Below are positions 13,358-25,303 of a stretch of 64,000 bases of DNA, one piece after another. This stretch comes from Phaseolus vulgaris (taxonomy: Eukaryota; Streptophyta; Magnoliopsida; Fabales; Fabaceae): contig NC_023753.2 in NCBI RefSeq assembly GCF_000499845.2, positions 1,302,001-1,366,000 on the forward strand, written 5' to 3'. A program made the translations under genes and the position numbers. The notes under the pieces are model-generated. The model did not search any database. It was not told the DNA's origin and saw nothing but the letters and a program-made list of their open reading frames with translations. Position 1 is the first letter of the stretch; every line of letters begins with the position of its first letter.

Positions 13358-16075
13358 CGAAATTCGGTGATACATTACTTCCGTAAAGCCACTTGGTCTG
13401 CTGACTCTGCCCAAATTTAAAATATTGAAAGGTACCAACAAGGGTAAATATTGTCATATACTGTCAATGTTTTGATTTCTACCATTTATACCCAATTCAT
13501 TTCTCGTTTAAAAGATCAATTTACCTCTAGGAGCTTGAAGGAACTTAACTGGTGGGAGTTATATTACGTTGAGAGAAGCAACTACTGATAGAGCAGGCTG
13601 GATATCCTCTTGATTTTGATCACCTGTAATGGGGGAGGCAATGTTGGTTACTAACTTTTACACTGTTTACATTTTTTTATTTCTTTTATATCTGGGATTA
13701 AGCGAGCCAAATGGCATCGTGTGATCCATACAACCAACTTCCCTTAGTGAGATAAGGCTTTTGTTGTCGTTGTTTTATATATGGGGAGAGGGTGGTGGGA
13801 GTCGGAGTCGGATTTTCATAGGTATTTTAAAGAATTTGGTTGTCTTGGATTGATTTATTTACCTTCTGTTTCTGAAGATACGATGAATTGAATATAGTTG
13901 AAGAATCCCCTCCTCTTTTATAATGTGTGTGCCTTGATATTTCTTTGCTTTAGTTTAATCCAGAGTCAAGTTGTAACTATTTTGTTGCCATGATGTTTTA
14001 CCATTTCTTATTGACTTTGTTTTTATTCCACTGTCCAATTTCTATTTATCAGAATCCCTACTTGGGAAAAAGGTATTAATATTTATTTGACCAGTTAGGA
14101 TGCATTTAAGCATACATAGATGTCTTAGTAACATCGTTTCTAATAAATTTCAACACGTCAAATTCATGACTTTGTAAAATTCTTACATGTACTGATTATC
14201 ATTTTTGTATACAACATCCTATACTGAACCAAGAAAGAAACTTGTTACCCTAAGATTGATTTTGGTACCTGTAAAAATTTGTTGGCCGAGGTTAATCATG
14301 AAAAATGGTTGAGTTCATACCATCGATGTTTTCCACGCAAGATAAATTTGCGCAGCATGCACACTCCTTGGTGGCACCCTTGTGTAATGGAGGTAGTTTT
14401 TGAACATTGATCCCCTTTGCATTGCATAAAAACTTGAGTACTTTAATGTTTTTGATCCTTCACATATTATGATTTTTTTTATCTTGAAAATAATATAATT
14501 TTTGTGCTCCTTTTCATCACTGCCTCTGTTGGTTTGTCTGCTAACTGTTTACATGTCTCCTCATAATGAGAATAGAAAACTTATAAAGTCCAGAGAGATA
14601 ACATAAAAAGACTTATGAAAGAGAGTCTCATTCTGTTTTCTTTGTTTTGAAGTTTGATCTTCATAGTTTTCTCTTTTTAGTAATTGAAATGTAGCAATGT
14701 GTGCAAATTATTCTACTAGCTTATTTAATGAGTCAAAATTTAATAATTATATTCATTTATTTTACACATTTATTTAAATAAAATGTATGTATGAATAATT
14801 TATTTTATGTGTACTATTTTTAATGAAAATTTGGGACTATAGCAACTAATTATTTTTTGTCTCTAAAATGGATTTTTATTTCATGATTTTTCTCGTAATG
14901 TTATTCTTATTCTTAAAATTATATTAAAGTTATAAAAAATTAATATGGAAAAGAAAATTATAAAAATATTTTTTATTAATTTTTATAATATTATAATTGC
15001 ATAAACTCATGAGAGTTACTTGGTAGATGACACAATTTATTCGTTATGTTCTTTTTATTTTAAATCTTTCAATGGAACTGAAATGTATAGATTTTTTATG
15101 TAGTATTTTTTATGTAGTATGTTGTTCTATTTGACTTTTTAGCATACCAAACATTAAATAAAATTCACATATTTTGTTTTGTCCCATTTATGTCCATAAA
15201 ACATTTACTTAAGTTGATAAGATCAATTTTACGATAAAATAAACAATTAATCAATGAAATGTATGGAAAAAATTAAAATAATTAGATAAAAATTCTAAAA
15301 TCAAATCAAATTTAAGAAGGGTTACTTTTAAATTGAGTGTTGCCACATAATCCATCCTAAACTTGGTAGTCCACACTTGTAATGATATTAGTCAAATAAA
15401 AAAAATACTATCTCTACGTAATTTAACTCTTAAAAGAATTTTATTGATAAAATATAAGATCAATTTATAATATTTAATCAAGACAAATTTTACTTTTAAA
15501 TGATTTAAATTTTAAAAATATTTTATATTTAAGTGAGACCATTCTTATGTTTCTTTTGTAAAAATGAGTTAGATACTTATACTAAATAATACTAGTTAGG
15601 GAAATAGATGTGTGTTAGATTTGGATGGTAAGTGAGAAATGCATGGTAGAAAAGAAAGTGTAAATAACAGTAACCAATGATAAAATTGGGGAAGAAGAAG
15701 ATCAGAGTTTGTTCAAGTGCTTGCATTTTTTTAAATTTAAAACGTCATTTTCTTATCTTATGAATCCTGATTTTTCATATCATCATGATCCATTTTTTTC
15801 AGAATATCGGCACCTACCATGATAAGGTTGTTGGAAAACATTTTTGGTTGTTAGTTCTAAGAATAATTTGTTGCCATTCCACCAAGAAAAATTGACTCAT
15901 GAGTTCCACAAATTCTTAATAAATCAGCAGCATTTCAACAACCCTCTCCATTAGCAATCCATTGAAATAACAGTTCTTGAATCTCTTGAGACAGCAACTT
16001 CAAAAAAATTTAATTGCTGAGTTTTTTTTTATTGAGGGCAAACATAATTTGATCTAGTCTATGTATGAAAATGAA
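13358..16075. other. Intergenic DNA after UBC23; no gene seen
   Basis: The first few hundred bases are probably the UBC23 3' UTR. The rest is AT-rich. A short fragment near 14830-14905 (actatagcaactaatt..tttttgtctctaaaatgg..tttcatgatttttct) matches the right end of the CACTACAAG hairpin family. No coding region, tRNA or convincing promoter was recognised. Confidence 0.5.
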
Positions 16076-16200
16076 TAACAATTTTTTTTTATCAGTAAAA
16101 AGCAATATATACATATAAATCACTTCAAAGGTGATTCAACCCATTTACAAAAGACTAAAACAACTACACACCTAACTCCGCTCAACAAACACCAACACAA
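16076..16200 (-). mobile_element. LINE 3' end remnant
   Basis: Read on the minus strand, this stretch ends ..gggttgaatcacctttgaagtgatttatatgtatatattgctttttactgata followed by an A-run (the T-run at 16083-16090 on the plus strand). It looks like the 3' end of a plant LINE: a short trailer, then poly-A. Only the tail is present, as after 5'-truncated insertion. Confidence 0.45.
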
Positions 16201-16271
16201 ATAAGCTAAATCAAGAAAAGACAAGTCAGAGGATCAAAACACCAATCAGAATAAGAGAATGAATAAGTAGT

Positions 16272-16854
16272 TATGAACTCTTATTAAAGTTTCATTGTGG
16301 AGGTATTTTTCGTGGGAGTATGGAGAATTTATTGGTGTTTTCTTTGCGTTTCTTGAAGTCTATGGTTGCTGAGTTTTATTGAATTATACATGCTATGGAG
16401 GAAGCTCAAAAGATGAGGCTTACTAATGTTTTACTTGGATGTGATTCTGCCTTGGTTTATGCTGTATTTACTACTATGACTAATGTTTCGTAGATGTTTC
16501 GTAATCAATAGAATACTTGTCTTAGTTACTCATATTTTTCGTGAAGGGAATGCATGTGCTGATAAGTTGGCTAATTTAGAATTTATTCACAGAAAATCAT
16601 TTCATTGGTATAATAGGCTTTCATCTAGTCTGTTTTTAGAATTCTTTACAAATAAGTATAGTATACATATGTATCGTTTTTGTTAACATATGAGTTTTGG
16701 TCTAATTCCTCCATATTTTTGTATTTTCTTTATTTTTTCTTTTTTATCATAATACTTTTTTTATGTGATGATAGATGATTGTTGTTAATTGAAATGTCAG
16801 CATGTCAAGTTGCATAGTAATGCTTGAGATAAAAGCTTTTATAAAAAAAAAAAA
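16272..16854 (+). pseudogene. Decayed LINE-type RNase H domain with poly-A tail
   Basis: Conceptual translation in shifting frames gives recognisable pieces of a plant retroelement RNase H: a GGIFRGS strand, VAEFY.IIHAMEEAQ, LLGCDSALV, and the C-terminal FREGNACADKLANLEF. Several stops and at least one frameshift break it. The unit ends in an A-run at 16843-16854, as expected for a LINE. Related pieces lie at 4067-5365 and 23625-24215 and in AMS intron 3. It is non-functional; the source element is not in the window. Confidence 0.65.
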
Positions 16855-17171
16855 CTAGAATTTGCTTAGCAAAGCAATATCTACTTATGTTTGACCTAAC
16901 ATAGAACACAACGATATCTTATCTTGGGTGTGAAGTTAACAATCATTCTGCCAGCTATGCTCTTCCAACTTTTAAGTTGAAAACTTCAAGTCTGTTTTTG
17001 GGTCCATTAGCCACTTTCTTTCTATTTTATTATGCACAGTTTATAATGGTAGCATCTTTTGAATGCCAAATCATGACATAACAAACTTCACAATGTTCAT
17101 AAATCACAAGATCATTTAGACCCCCACATGAAATGCTTCTTCAAGCACAAGCAAAGTGACTATCCACCCTC

Positions 17172-17846
17172 ATGGGGGTTACAAATTTTCTAAAAAATTG
17201 CACCCTCATGCTCTCAATTCTAGCTTTGCACTTTACTTTTCCCTTCAGCCATGTCATGGCTAGTGTTTACACTGTTGGTGACCAAGATGAATGGAGTAGC
17301 CAAACAAATTTTGCTTCATGGGCAGGGAGATACAACTTTAGCAGTGGTGATGTTCTTGGTATTTCATTCAACCTTTACTTGATTACTATGTTTGTCTTTT
17401 GTTTTCAAGGCATATTCCTATAATGTTATCATCTTTCAATTGAGTTTTTCTCCTTGTGATGCTTTGGTTCAGTTTTCAAGTACATTAAAGGGCAACATAA
17501 TGTGTATGAAGTGACAGAAGACACTTTCAGATCGTGTGATGCAGGTAGTGGAGTTTTGGCTAAGTATGAGAGTGGAGAAGATGAAGTGGCTCTGAATGAG
17601 GTGAAGAAATATTGGTTCATTTGCAACTTTGCAGGGCACTGTCTTGGGGGCATGAGGTTTGGAATTGAAGTGAAAGATGGCAACAATGTCACTCATTTCA
17701 AGGATGGTGCAGTTCATCCACCATCAATGGAACCAACTCCTTTGGATAATTCTTGTACCAGTTATTTTGTATCTGATAAAAGATGGAGAGTGATTCAGAA
17801 TTTTGTTCCTTTAGGGTTATTTCTCTTCAACTGTTACTTTTGGTGA
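17172..17846 (+). CDS. Phytocyanin (secreted blue copper protein)
   Basis: Two exons, 17172-17358 and 17473-17846, give 186 residues. Residues 1-30 form a signal peptide with a hydrophobic core (LMLSILALHFTFPF) ending near HVMA/S. The mature part starts VYTVGDQDEW and matches one phytocyanin domain. All four type-1 copper ligands are present in the usual spacing: His71 (QHNVYEV), Cys113 (FICN), His118 (AGHC) and Met123 (GGM). The disulfide pair would be Cys84-Cys119. Met as the axial ligand points to the uclacyanin/plantacyanin side, not stellacyanin. There is no Pro/Ser-rich stalk. The last 18 residues are hydrophobic (FVPLGLFLF) and could be a GPI-attachment signal. The single intron, splitting the codon before the FKY strand, is typical for the family. 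Redox partner unknown. Confidence 0.85.
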
Positions 17847-18049
17847 ATTTGTCTTAGGTACGTGATTTGATTATTTATTTCTATATATCCCTTTTGTATG
17901 TATACTTTTACAATTCACAAATGAAGCACAAGAAAGGGTCTTCTGCTAGAATTTCAAATATAAATATTAAAATTAGAGTGGTAGCTGTGCTGTTACCAAT
18001 GTGTTGTGAAGATGAAGCAAAGAAATTATGATGGTTAAGGGACTTTATA

Positions 18050-18225
18050 GTAACCTATTAGTATAGACAATGATACGACACAGACACTGATACGATACAT
18101 ACATGAATATTGATACAATACAGATATGGATATAGAAATATGTATAATTTTTAAAATATAGGACAGAAATATAATACATGAATCTATATATTATATAATG
18201 AATTATATAAATTACAATATGAGAA
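18050..18225 (+). repeat. Dispersed GACAC/GATAC repeat, copy 2 (partial)
   Basis: The stretch gatacgacacagacactgatacg, atatggatatag, aaaatataggacag and ctatatattatataatgaattatataaatt follows the same order as the copy in the monooxygenase intron (1921-2335) and in the same orientation. The second half is missing. It lies between the phytocyanin and the 3' end of AMS. Confidence 0.5.
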
Positions 18226-18453
18226 TACTCGCACTATCATCATCCATGTTTAAATTTTATTTGTAATAAAACACAATTGATCATGTAAAAAGTCTTTAGT
18301 CATACATATACTTTCATTGTGCTTATATTCTAATACAGTGATTAGTTTTGCTTCAGAATCTAAGTTTATACGAAGCTTGCATCATTATTATTCATGGAAG
18401 GTTTATTAAAATTGTAATAAGAAAGTTTATGAGAAAAGACTTAATATAAAAAG

Positions 18454-21127
18454 TTAAGTATGAAAATGGTGGGGATATGCAGCTATCTGGTGTTGATCCC
18501 TTCCCACACCATTCTCAGAATTTGCTGTCACCTCATGGCTCCATCCTCTGTAACGGTTCCTCGTAAGCTCCAGCAGCGACTCTCTTACATCTTCAGCTTC
18601 AACACTTTCACTGTCCTTTTTCTGCAACACTCAAAAACACACTAATAATCAATTTTTCAGCTCAATATGCTTATATAATGAGAGGACATGATACAAGGAT
18701 TCATACTTTACAACAATCATGCACTAGAAAGAAAAACAACTATTGAAGATCCTACATCGATTAAAGATTAAAACATTTCATAATATATAAAGTGGGTGCA
18801 AACTTTATCTCATAAATCGGTTTTATGAGATTGAGTTAAGTTTAAAGTTCACTTCTTAATATAGTATCAGAGTCATTCCGAACTTAACAAGTGTTTGTTG
18901 GATTTATCATGTCATCCGCTAACGAACTGTTATCAGATCACTCATAATATGTTGTCATAATATGTGTGCATTTCATAGTTTATAAAGTGGGTACAAACTT
19001 CACCTGATAAACGGACTTTATGAGGTCGAGTAAAAATAAGATTCTTGATACAAGAAAGCATATAAGTTACCTCCACTTCAAAAACATTTGAAACGAGACC
19101 CTTGTGGCTTGTTACCGTGGCATGCACTACATCCATGCCAATGGTGTTGAAGGACTCCATCAATCTCACAAACCCACCAGGCCTGTGTTCACAGAATACC
19201 TTCACAAAATACTCATTCCCATCTATCAGAGCCACTTCCACTTGCGGCTGCAAATGTACGCAAAATGTTACAATCAAATTCAAAACACAACACCATTCCT
19301 AATACATGTATGGTTTAGAACTATCACATCTTCATAACATAGAACTATCACATCTTTTGCTTGTAAATTAAAAAAAAAAAAGTACTTGACTTACCATGTA
19401 AAGATTAGTCATGATCAAGTATAAGTAAGAATTTCATTCAAATTGAGTTAGGTTTTCATATTTTCCATTAAAAACAATTGATTTGTTTTAGGTTAGGTAG
19501 GTGTTTCTTTCTCCCGAGAGACAGACATAAAGACTGATGTTTTTGTTTGGACATTTGTGGACTCTATGTTAAAAATGTATAAGGGTTGGAACACCTCTCT
19601 GAAGTGGTTTTTATTTATTTATTTTTTCTTGTCGATAAAAAACAATCGAGAGTTTATATACTTTAGGTACCTCCATCTGCTGGGTTTGCTTGTCAATGAG
19701 AGCTGCATCTTCCTGCTTTTGTTTGGACACATAGCCATTCCCTGATGTGCCCACATGCAACCCAGATTGGGACTTAGCATGTTCATGATTTGGACACAGT
19801 TCACCAACACCCACATATTGATTATTATTGTTATCATTATTCCCATTGATGCAGTTGCTTTCAGTGTCTGCATTCTCCTCAAGCTCATCTTGAAGCTCCT
19901 TCACTTGCTTCTGCAAATCCTTAACATATTCAATGGCATCTCCAAGGATAGAGGCCCTATCCAACTTAGAGATCCTTGGAACCAAAGAACGAAGCTTGTA
20001 TAACCTGTCATTCAGCTTCTTCCTCCTCTTCCTCTCAGCCATGAGGTTCTTGGACTGGTTCCCTTTCCCATTCCTCCTCCTGTACTTTCCCTCTTCCTCT
20101 TCCTCGTTCTGCTCACTGCAATCCGACATTGAATCTGATCGACCCTTCACCAGCTCCTTCTCCTCCTCCTGCTGCTGCTTCTCTTTTGCCTCCAAAGACT
20201 CTTCAGAAAACCCATCGCTCTTCACTCTGTTCTGCTGGTTGTAGTTGAACTGCTGCATCAAGTTCAGTGGAGAACTGCACATGGTGATCACATGTTCTGA
20301 AGGGTGGAAGTGAGTGTTCCTGCTATTGTTTCCTTCGTTTTCATCGCCCAAAAGTGGGTTTGGTTGCAAGTTCTCAATGTAGCTCATTGAGTGGTTCACC
20401 GCTTCAATGCACTGGTTTGTCACAAAATCTATCACTTCATGGTCTTCATGCACCTGTTGCATTGCATATAATATATATACATACACATAAATATATAGAT
20501 ATATATAAAAAGAGAGAAAAAGTTTAATCTAATTATAGAAGAACTTGTAAGTTATATATGACAGTACTTGTTTGGTTACAAACAGCTCAACTAGTCCACC
20601 TGGTGCTGAAATCAAAACCTGGGTCCCCATTGTTTCCTGCAAAATATTTTTTTTTCTATATATTAGAATAGAGATGAAAAAAAAATTAGAAGGAAAGGAA
20701 AAAAAATATAAGAATGAATATTTCTTCTAATCTATTTCTTATTTAGATTTAAACAATGAATTTCAATATTAGTTTCATTTTAAAAACTTTGTATTCATGT
20801 ATTTTTTTTTTTATAAAAGTTTTTATGTTACATATCAATATGCAATTTGACATTTTTGTTAGGTTGACACCTTAAATAACAACAATTATTTGTTATCACA
20901 TGAAAAAAAAGTATTATTATAAAAATATGGAGGCACTAGACCAAAATCCACATGTTAAAAAAAGACGATACTCATAAGTAAACTATACCTATTCATAAAA
21001 AAAATCTAAAAACAGACTAGATGAGAGTCTATTATACCAATTAAATGATTATCTATAAATGAATAATCAATTAGTCAACTTATCAGTACACGCATTCCTT
21101 TATTTTGTATCTATGTCCTTTATTACC

Positions 21128-21174
<47 letters not shown>

Positions 21175-21770
21175 TGAAATTCATTTGTTATACCACAGAT
21201 GAAGTGAAAATAAAATAAAAACATAAAAAGTTGACTTACATCCAAAATGGTGGGATCCAAGCTATTGGAATAGTTGACCCAAGTGGGTTGGTTTGATAAT
21301 AGGGTCTGTGTATGAATCCTGTTGATTGTGGTATACTGAGTAAGAATACAAACAGCAAGATAGAGAAAGTACTGTAATTTCATGACCAGAAAATATATAT
21401 ATATACAGACCCAGAATTATCTATGGGTATGGAAGTGGAAAGTTGTGAAAGAAGATCACAGGACTTTGTTCTGGGGTGTGGATAAGTGGTGTCCCTGCAT
21501 GAAACCACAGAAGACACAGGAAAAAGATGTTCTTCCCCACCATTTTGGCTGCTTTCAGTGCCACCACAACAGCAACCCGACCACTCCAGAAACCTATGCA
21601 AGCATCACAATTGAACACAAGAAGAGAAACATAAAAGAAGAAGAAGAATCAGATAAAATTATGTGTAACCTTTCGTCTTCACTCAATTTCCAGTAGATAC
21701 AATAGTCCCATCCGTTCAAACCCACCAGGGATCTTAGTCTTTCCACCAAGGTTTGCATGATGATGTTCAT
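18454..21770 (-). CDS. AMS: bHLH transcription factor ABORTED MICROSPORES (AMS)
   Basis: Seven coding exons on the minus strand: 21770-21670, 21593-21411, 21318-21240, 20636-20568, 20453-19671, 19247-19071 and 18621-18454, about 519 residues. The N-terminus ([43 protein letters not shown]) is the MYC-like regulatory domain and is very characteristic of AMS. The middle holds an acidic Glu-rich run. The bHLH is at about residues 278-328, with basic residues [22 protein letters not shown]-terminal ACT-like domain covers about 406-500 ([23 protein letters not shown]). In Arabidopsis AMS drives tapetum development and pollen-wall gene expression. The protein is somewhat shorter than the Arabidopsis one. 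Introns carry an LTR-like remnant (intron 6) and a LINE tail (intron 3). An acceptor (ttttgcag) six bases before the ATG suggests a leader intron. Confidence 0.9.
18740..19032 (+). mobile_element. LTR-like remnant with degraded primer-binding site, in AMS intron 6
   Basis: The sequence from gaagatcctacatcgatta through ataaagtgggtgcaaac and ttttatgagattgagttaag ends at tatagtatcagagtcattcc, close to the TGGTATCAGAGC initiator-Met primer-binding site next to many plant LTRs. A second, degraded copy of part of it (ttataaagtgggtacaaac, tttatgaggtcgagt) follows at 18978-19032. It runs antisense to AMS and includes no coding part. Confidence 0.5.
20869..21107 (-). mobile_element. LINE tail fragment in AMS intron 3
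   Basis: On the minus strand this matches the 3' part of the decayed RNase H element family: gaatgcgtgtactgataagttgac, tataatagactctcatctagtctg, then a tail ending in tgtgataacaaataattgttgtta. It is co-linear with 23625-23870 and, in reverse, with 16560-16790. It fills much of AMS intron 3, in the same orientation as the gene. Confidence 0.5.
21130..21170. repeat. (AT)n microsatellite in AMS intron 3
   Basis: About 20 uninterrupted AT units. Confidence 0.95.
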
Positions 21771-22166
21771 GTCACCTGCAAAAGTGCCAATTGATGCTGA
21801 GAACCTCTTGCTACCCGACACAAGCCAGGTTCCAAACCAATCAACAAAGTTCGTCAGATGTCGAATTGACATATGTCTTATGCACTATGTTTTTCCTACA
21901 GACAAAAAAAAAATAAGTATGTTTTAATTATATGATAATGTGATATATGCATATCTAGTGACACCATCATTGGAGTTGAGAAGATTTCATCACTTCAGAA
22001 TGATACAATCCATATAAAAAAAATCTGAGAAAACTTTACAACACAACACCTTTCTACCGACTCAAAACTAACCCTCTAATATTACATCGTGTTCATTTTC
22101 AAAATGATTTTAAATGAATCATCCATTGAAATTTTATGGTTAAGATTTGTTCCCTTCAAGTTTTCA

Positions 22167-22168
<2 letters not shown>

Positions 22169-22209
<41 letters not shown>
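22169..22209. repeat. (AT)n microsatellite upstream of AMS
   Basis: About 20 uninterrupted AT units between the AMS start codon and the putative upstream leader. Confidence 0.95.
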
Positions 22210-22212
<3 letters not shown>

Positions 22213-22668
22213 AAACACCCACATGCATCCACGTAGATACCCCACATAAATAGAAAAGGAATGAGATATATAAACCTACATGATGATAGTAAAAATTCCA
22301 GTTTTAGTTTTAAAAAGCAAAGTGATTACAACTTTTTCTTATCAACAAAAACGAATAAATAAATAAGAGATATTTTATAGATACATTAATTTTTATAAAA
22401 AAATCTACTTAAGACTATCTCTCTCCAATTACTCAAACAAAAATCTTAAAACTAACATTTCATACACATAATTATCAAGTATTAAATCTAACACCATTAT
22501 AGTCCCTCTACTCAAAACTGAATCCTTCTAAAATATTCTGACAAACTTCATACAAACCAGAAAGCAAGAAATCAAGAAAGTGGCTATGGTTACTTGATCC
22601 TTTGACTAAAATGAAGAAAGCAAGAGCAAAACTGAAGAAGAAACAAAAAGTAGTATCCATATACAAAC

Positions 22669-22725
22669 TTAGTTGATAGCAACAGTTAACTGCACCATGA
22701 TGCCATGAATCTGAATGATATCCAT
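22669..22725 (-). CDS. Small upstream ORF, 18 codons, in the putative AMS leader
   Basis: The first ATG downstream of the putative TATA box opens an 18-codon frame (MDIIQIHGIMVQLTVAIN, then TAA), followed at once by a possible donor (taa/gtttgt). If the leader model is right, this is an upstream ORF that could control AMS translation. It is not recognised as a known conserved peptide and may be chance. Confidence 0.2.
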   Translation of the reverse strand: MDIIQIHGIMVQLTVAIN

Positions 22726-22844
22726 CTCAGCAAAGCAAGATGAGAAGCAAAGTTCCTTGTGTGAATGTAGGAAGAAAAGGAAGATGCACACAGCATTGAA
22801 AGCACAACACACCTGGTCCTTTCCTTCTTTATTTCATAACAATA

Positions 22845-22930
22845 TGTTTTTATATATGTATATTGGAGAGTGGCTGTTACTATGGTAGGTGAAGTGCAGA
22901 GGGTGAATGAGAGAGAGAGAGAGAGAGATT
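22845..22930 (-). promoter_or_regulatory. Possible core promoter: CT tract and TATA box
   Basis: On the minus strand a (CT)10 run (22910-22929 as GA on the plus strand) is followed about 60 bases later by TATATAAAA (22848-22856), with no other gene in the direction of reading before AMS. The stretch below it lacks a long frame but is less AT-rich than its surroundings. Together with an acceptor just before the AMS ATG, this could be the AMS promoter with a non-coding first exon and a leader intron of roughly 0.9 kb. It could equally be an unrelated non-coding transcript. Confidence 0.35.
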
Positions 22931-23384
22931 TGCAATGAAATAGTTCTTTTGCTTTGTGTTCGGTTAAGGAAGAGAAACGAGAAATGAGGAAAGAAAATTG
23001 AAAGATATGATGAGTTGGTGATGGTGGCAGGAGCATATTGCATGATCAAGATGGCGTACAAAACCTTAACTACCTTAGCTAAACTTTTTCATTCCTTTGG
23101 AATACTATATTCTCTCAAACCCTCAACTACTCTACTCAATCTTAACCACAAAAGGAAACTGCATTTCTAAAAACAATTATGCACTTCATTATCCATAATC
23201 AAGTATTAAGTTTATTTTAGACATCAACCCTTGATTTTATACATCAATAAAGTTACACTCATGAATAAGGCACTGATGAAAACTTAAATATATTGTAGAG
23301 TGATGAAAAGAGAAATGGGTAATTTTTTTTAAAAAAAAAAACTTATATTCTCATGTTAGGCATCACTATTTAACATCTCGGCTA

Positions 23385-23619
23385 GTACTATAAAAAAAAA
23401 TCATAAAATAGAAACCAATTTTAGAAACTAAAAATAATTAGTTGTTTTAATAACTAAATTAAAAACCATTTTAGAAACCATTTAACAATAATAGAAACTA
23501 ATTTAGAAACCAAACCTTATTTTAGTCTCTAAAACACGGTTTCTAATTTAGTAACTATAACAACTAATTATTTTTTGTCTTTAAAATTGGTTTCTATTTC
23601 ATTATTTTCTTGTAGTGTA
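23385..23619. mobile_element. CACTACAAG-family hairpin element (left end degraded)
   Basis: Left: ataaaatagaaaccaattttagaaac; right: ttaaaattggtttctatttcattattttcttgtagtg. The two arms pair closely, as in the other family members, but the left CACTACAAG terminus has decayed. It directly abuts the LINE tail at 23625. Confidence 0.6.
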
Positions 23620-23624
23620 AGTTA

Positions 23625-24215
23625 ATATTTCAAGTAACAACAATCATTTGTCACCACATGAAAAAAATATTATTAAAAGGATAAAGAAAAGAAATATAAG
23701 AAAATGTGGGGACGACCAAAAAACTCATACGTTAATAAAACAGTACATAAATAATCTATATTTATTAGTAAAGAATTCTGAGAAAAAACTAGATGAAAGT
23801 CTATTATACCAATGAAAATATTCTTTATGAATAAAACTTGAGTTAACAATTATCAATACATGCATTCCCTTCACGAAAAAAATGTGAGAAACCTTAAACT
23901 TGATTTTTTCACAATAGTTAAGACAAGACAAGTGTTTCACATATTACAAAGCATCCAAGAAACATTAGTCCTAACATTAAATGCAACACAAACCAAGGCA
24001 GAATCACATTCAAGTCATGAACTAATAACACTCATATTTTGAGTTTGTTCAATAGCATGTATAACTTCATAAAATTCAGCAACCAAAACAGTTTTAACAT
24101 CAAGGAAAACATAGGAACCACTGATAAATTCTCTTATACTCCCACATAAAATACCACCGTAAGTAGCAAGATCAGGAGAACCCCTAACAGTATCATCAGT
24201 GTTTATTTTAACTCA
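23625..24215 (-). pseudogene. Decayed LINE-type RNase H domain
   Basis: Minus-strand translation gives VKINTDDTVRGSPDLATYGG, then LCGSIREFISGSYVFLDV, LVAEFYEVIHAIEQTQNMS, LECDSALVC and NVRTNVSWML, with stops between and after them. These are the early strands and the acidic motifs of a plant retroelement RNase H. The end (tgtggtgacaaatgattgttgttac) matches the tails of the related copies. It is broken and non-functional. Confidence 0.65.
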
Positions 24216-25303
24216 ATCTGAAAAAAAAAATAGAAACGGGTAATCTTAACAGTGATGAAAACTAAAAGAAAATAAGCAAAATAAAATGAAGAACATCAAG
24301 GAGCATAAATATAATAACCCATAATTTAATTGGAAAAATACTCATTTAACACTGGTTAAAAAAAATCTGGTTTTTGTATTATATATTAAATAATAAAAAT
24401 AATATATTATAGGTCACATTATCAGATGTATTCATATATCATCACTCAATTTAATTAATGTTAAAAAGTGTACAAAATAAAAACAAAAACAAAAAAAGCA
24501 GGAAGTAATTCTGACATATACTTCCAGTTTTTGAAGATTTTCAGTGTATATGCTCAATTGGAGTCAAACTGGCTATTTGAAATGCATGAATTTTCTTTTA
24601 GTATTAGATTGATGCACAGATTGAACATGAGATTGGTGCTTGAAAACTATCAATAACTATTTCACAATCAAGATTTAAAAAAATTTAATAAAACAAAAGT
24701 ATAACACTGTTTTATATATTTTGTTGAATAATATATCTCAAATAAGATTTTAACAATTTTAATTTTAAAAAATCATTAATTCAACATACGATATAAGAAT
24801 AGTTAATATTATTTTATAACATGGATGCGGTAAATAACTAAACATTTTTAAAAAATTAATTACAAAACTTAATTTTGATTCAATTGTTAAAATTTCTTTA
24901 ATGACTTTTGATTTTTGAAACAAGATGCCATTATTAAGATAATAAGAATGATCATATTTTAGATAAGTTTATAAATGTTTACAACGTAATTTCAAATTAT
25001 GATAAAAATTTATTGAATGAACCGATTAACGATAAAATTAAATGGGAGACAAGTCTGAAAAAAATAATAAAATTACTAACAAATTCTAGAAATCGCATTG
25101 CATGATGGAATGAGACTTTAACAGTTTCAAAGTTTAATTTTGAGATCCCAAAAAAATTAAGAGAAGTCACAATTTTAAATAATGATAAAGAGAAAGTAAT
25201 TAAGAGATAAAAGAGAGAACAGATTAATAATGCTAAAGGTGGTAACCATTTTTATAAAACCCTAAATTTTTAGACTATCCTTCGACTAAATCGTATTTTT
25301 TTA
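24216..25303. other. Gene-poor AT-rich DNA; nothing recognised
   Basis: No frame with coding character on either strand. Only short AT-rich runs. Confidence 0.5.

Noticed and set aside
22686..23061. Minus-strand frames of 75-116 codons near 22.7-23.0 kb as a protein gene
   Set aside because: They are low-complexity (CT run, TATA region) and match no family; better read as promoter or leader.
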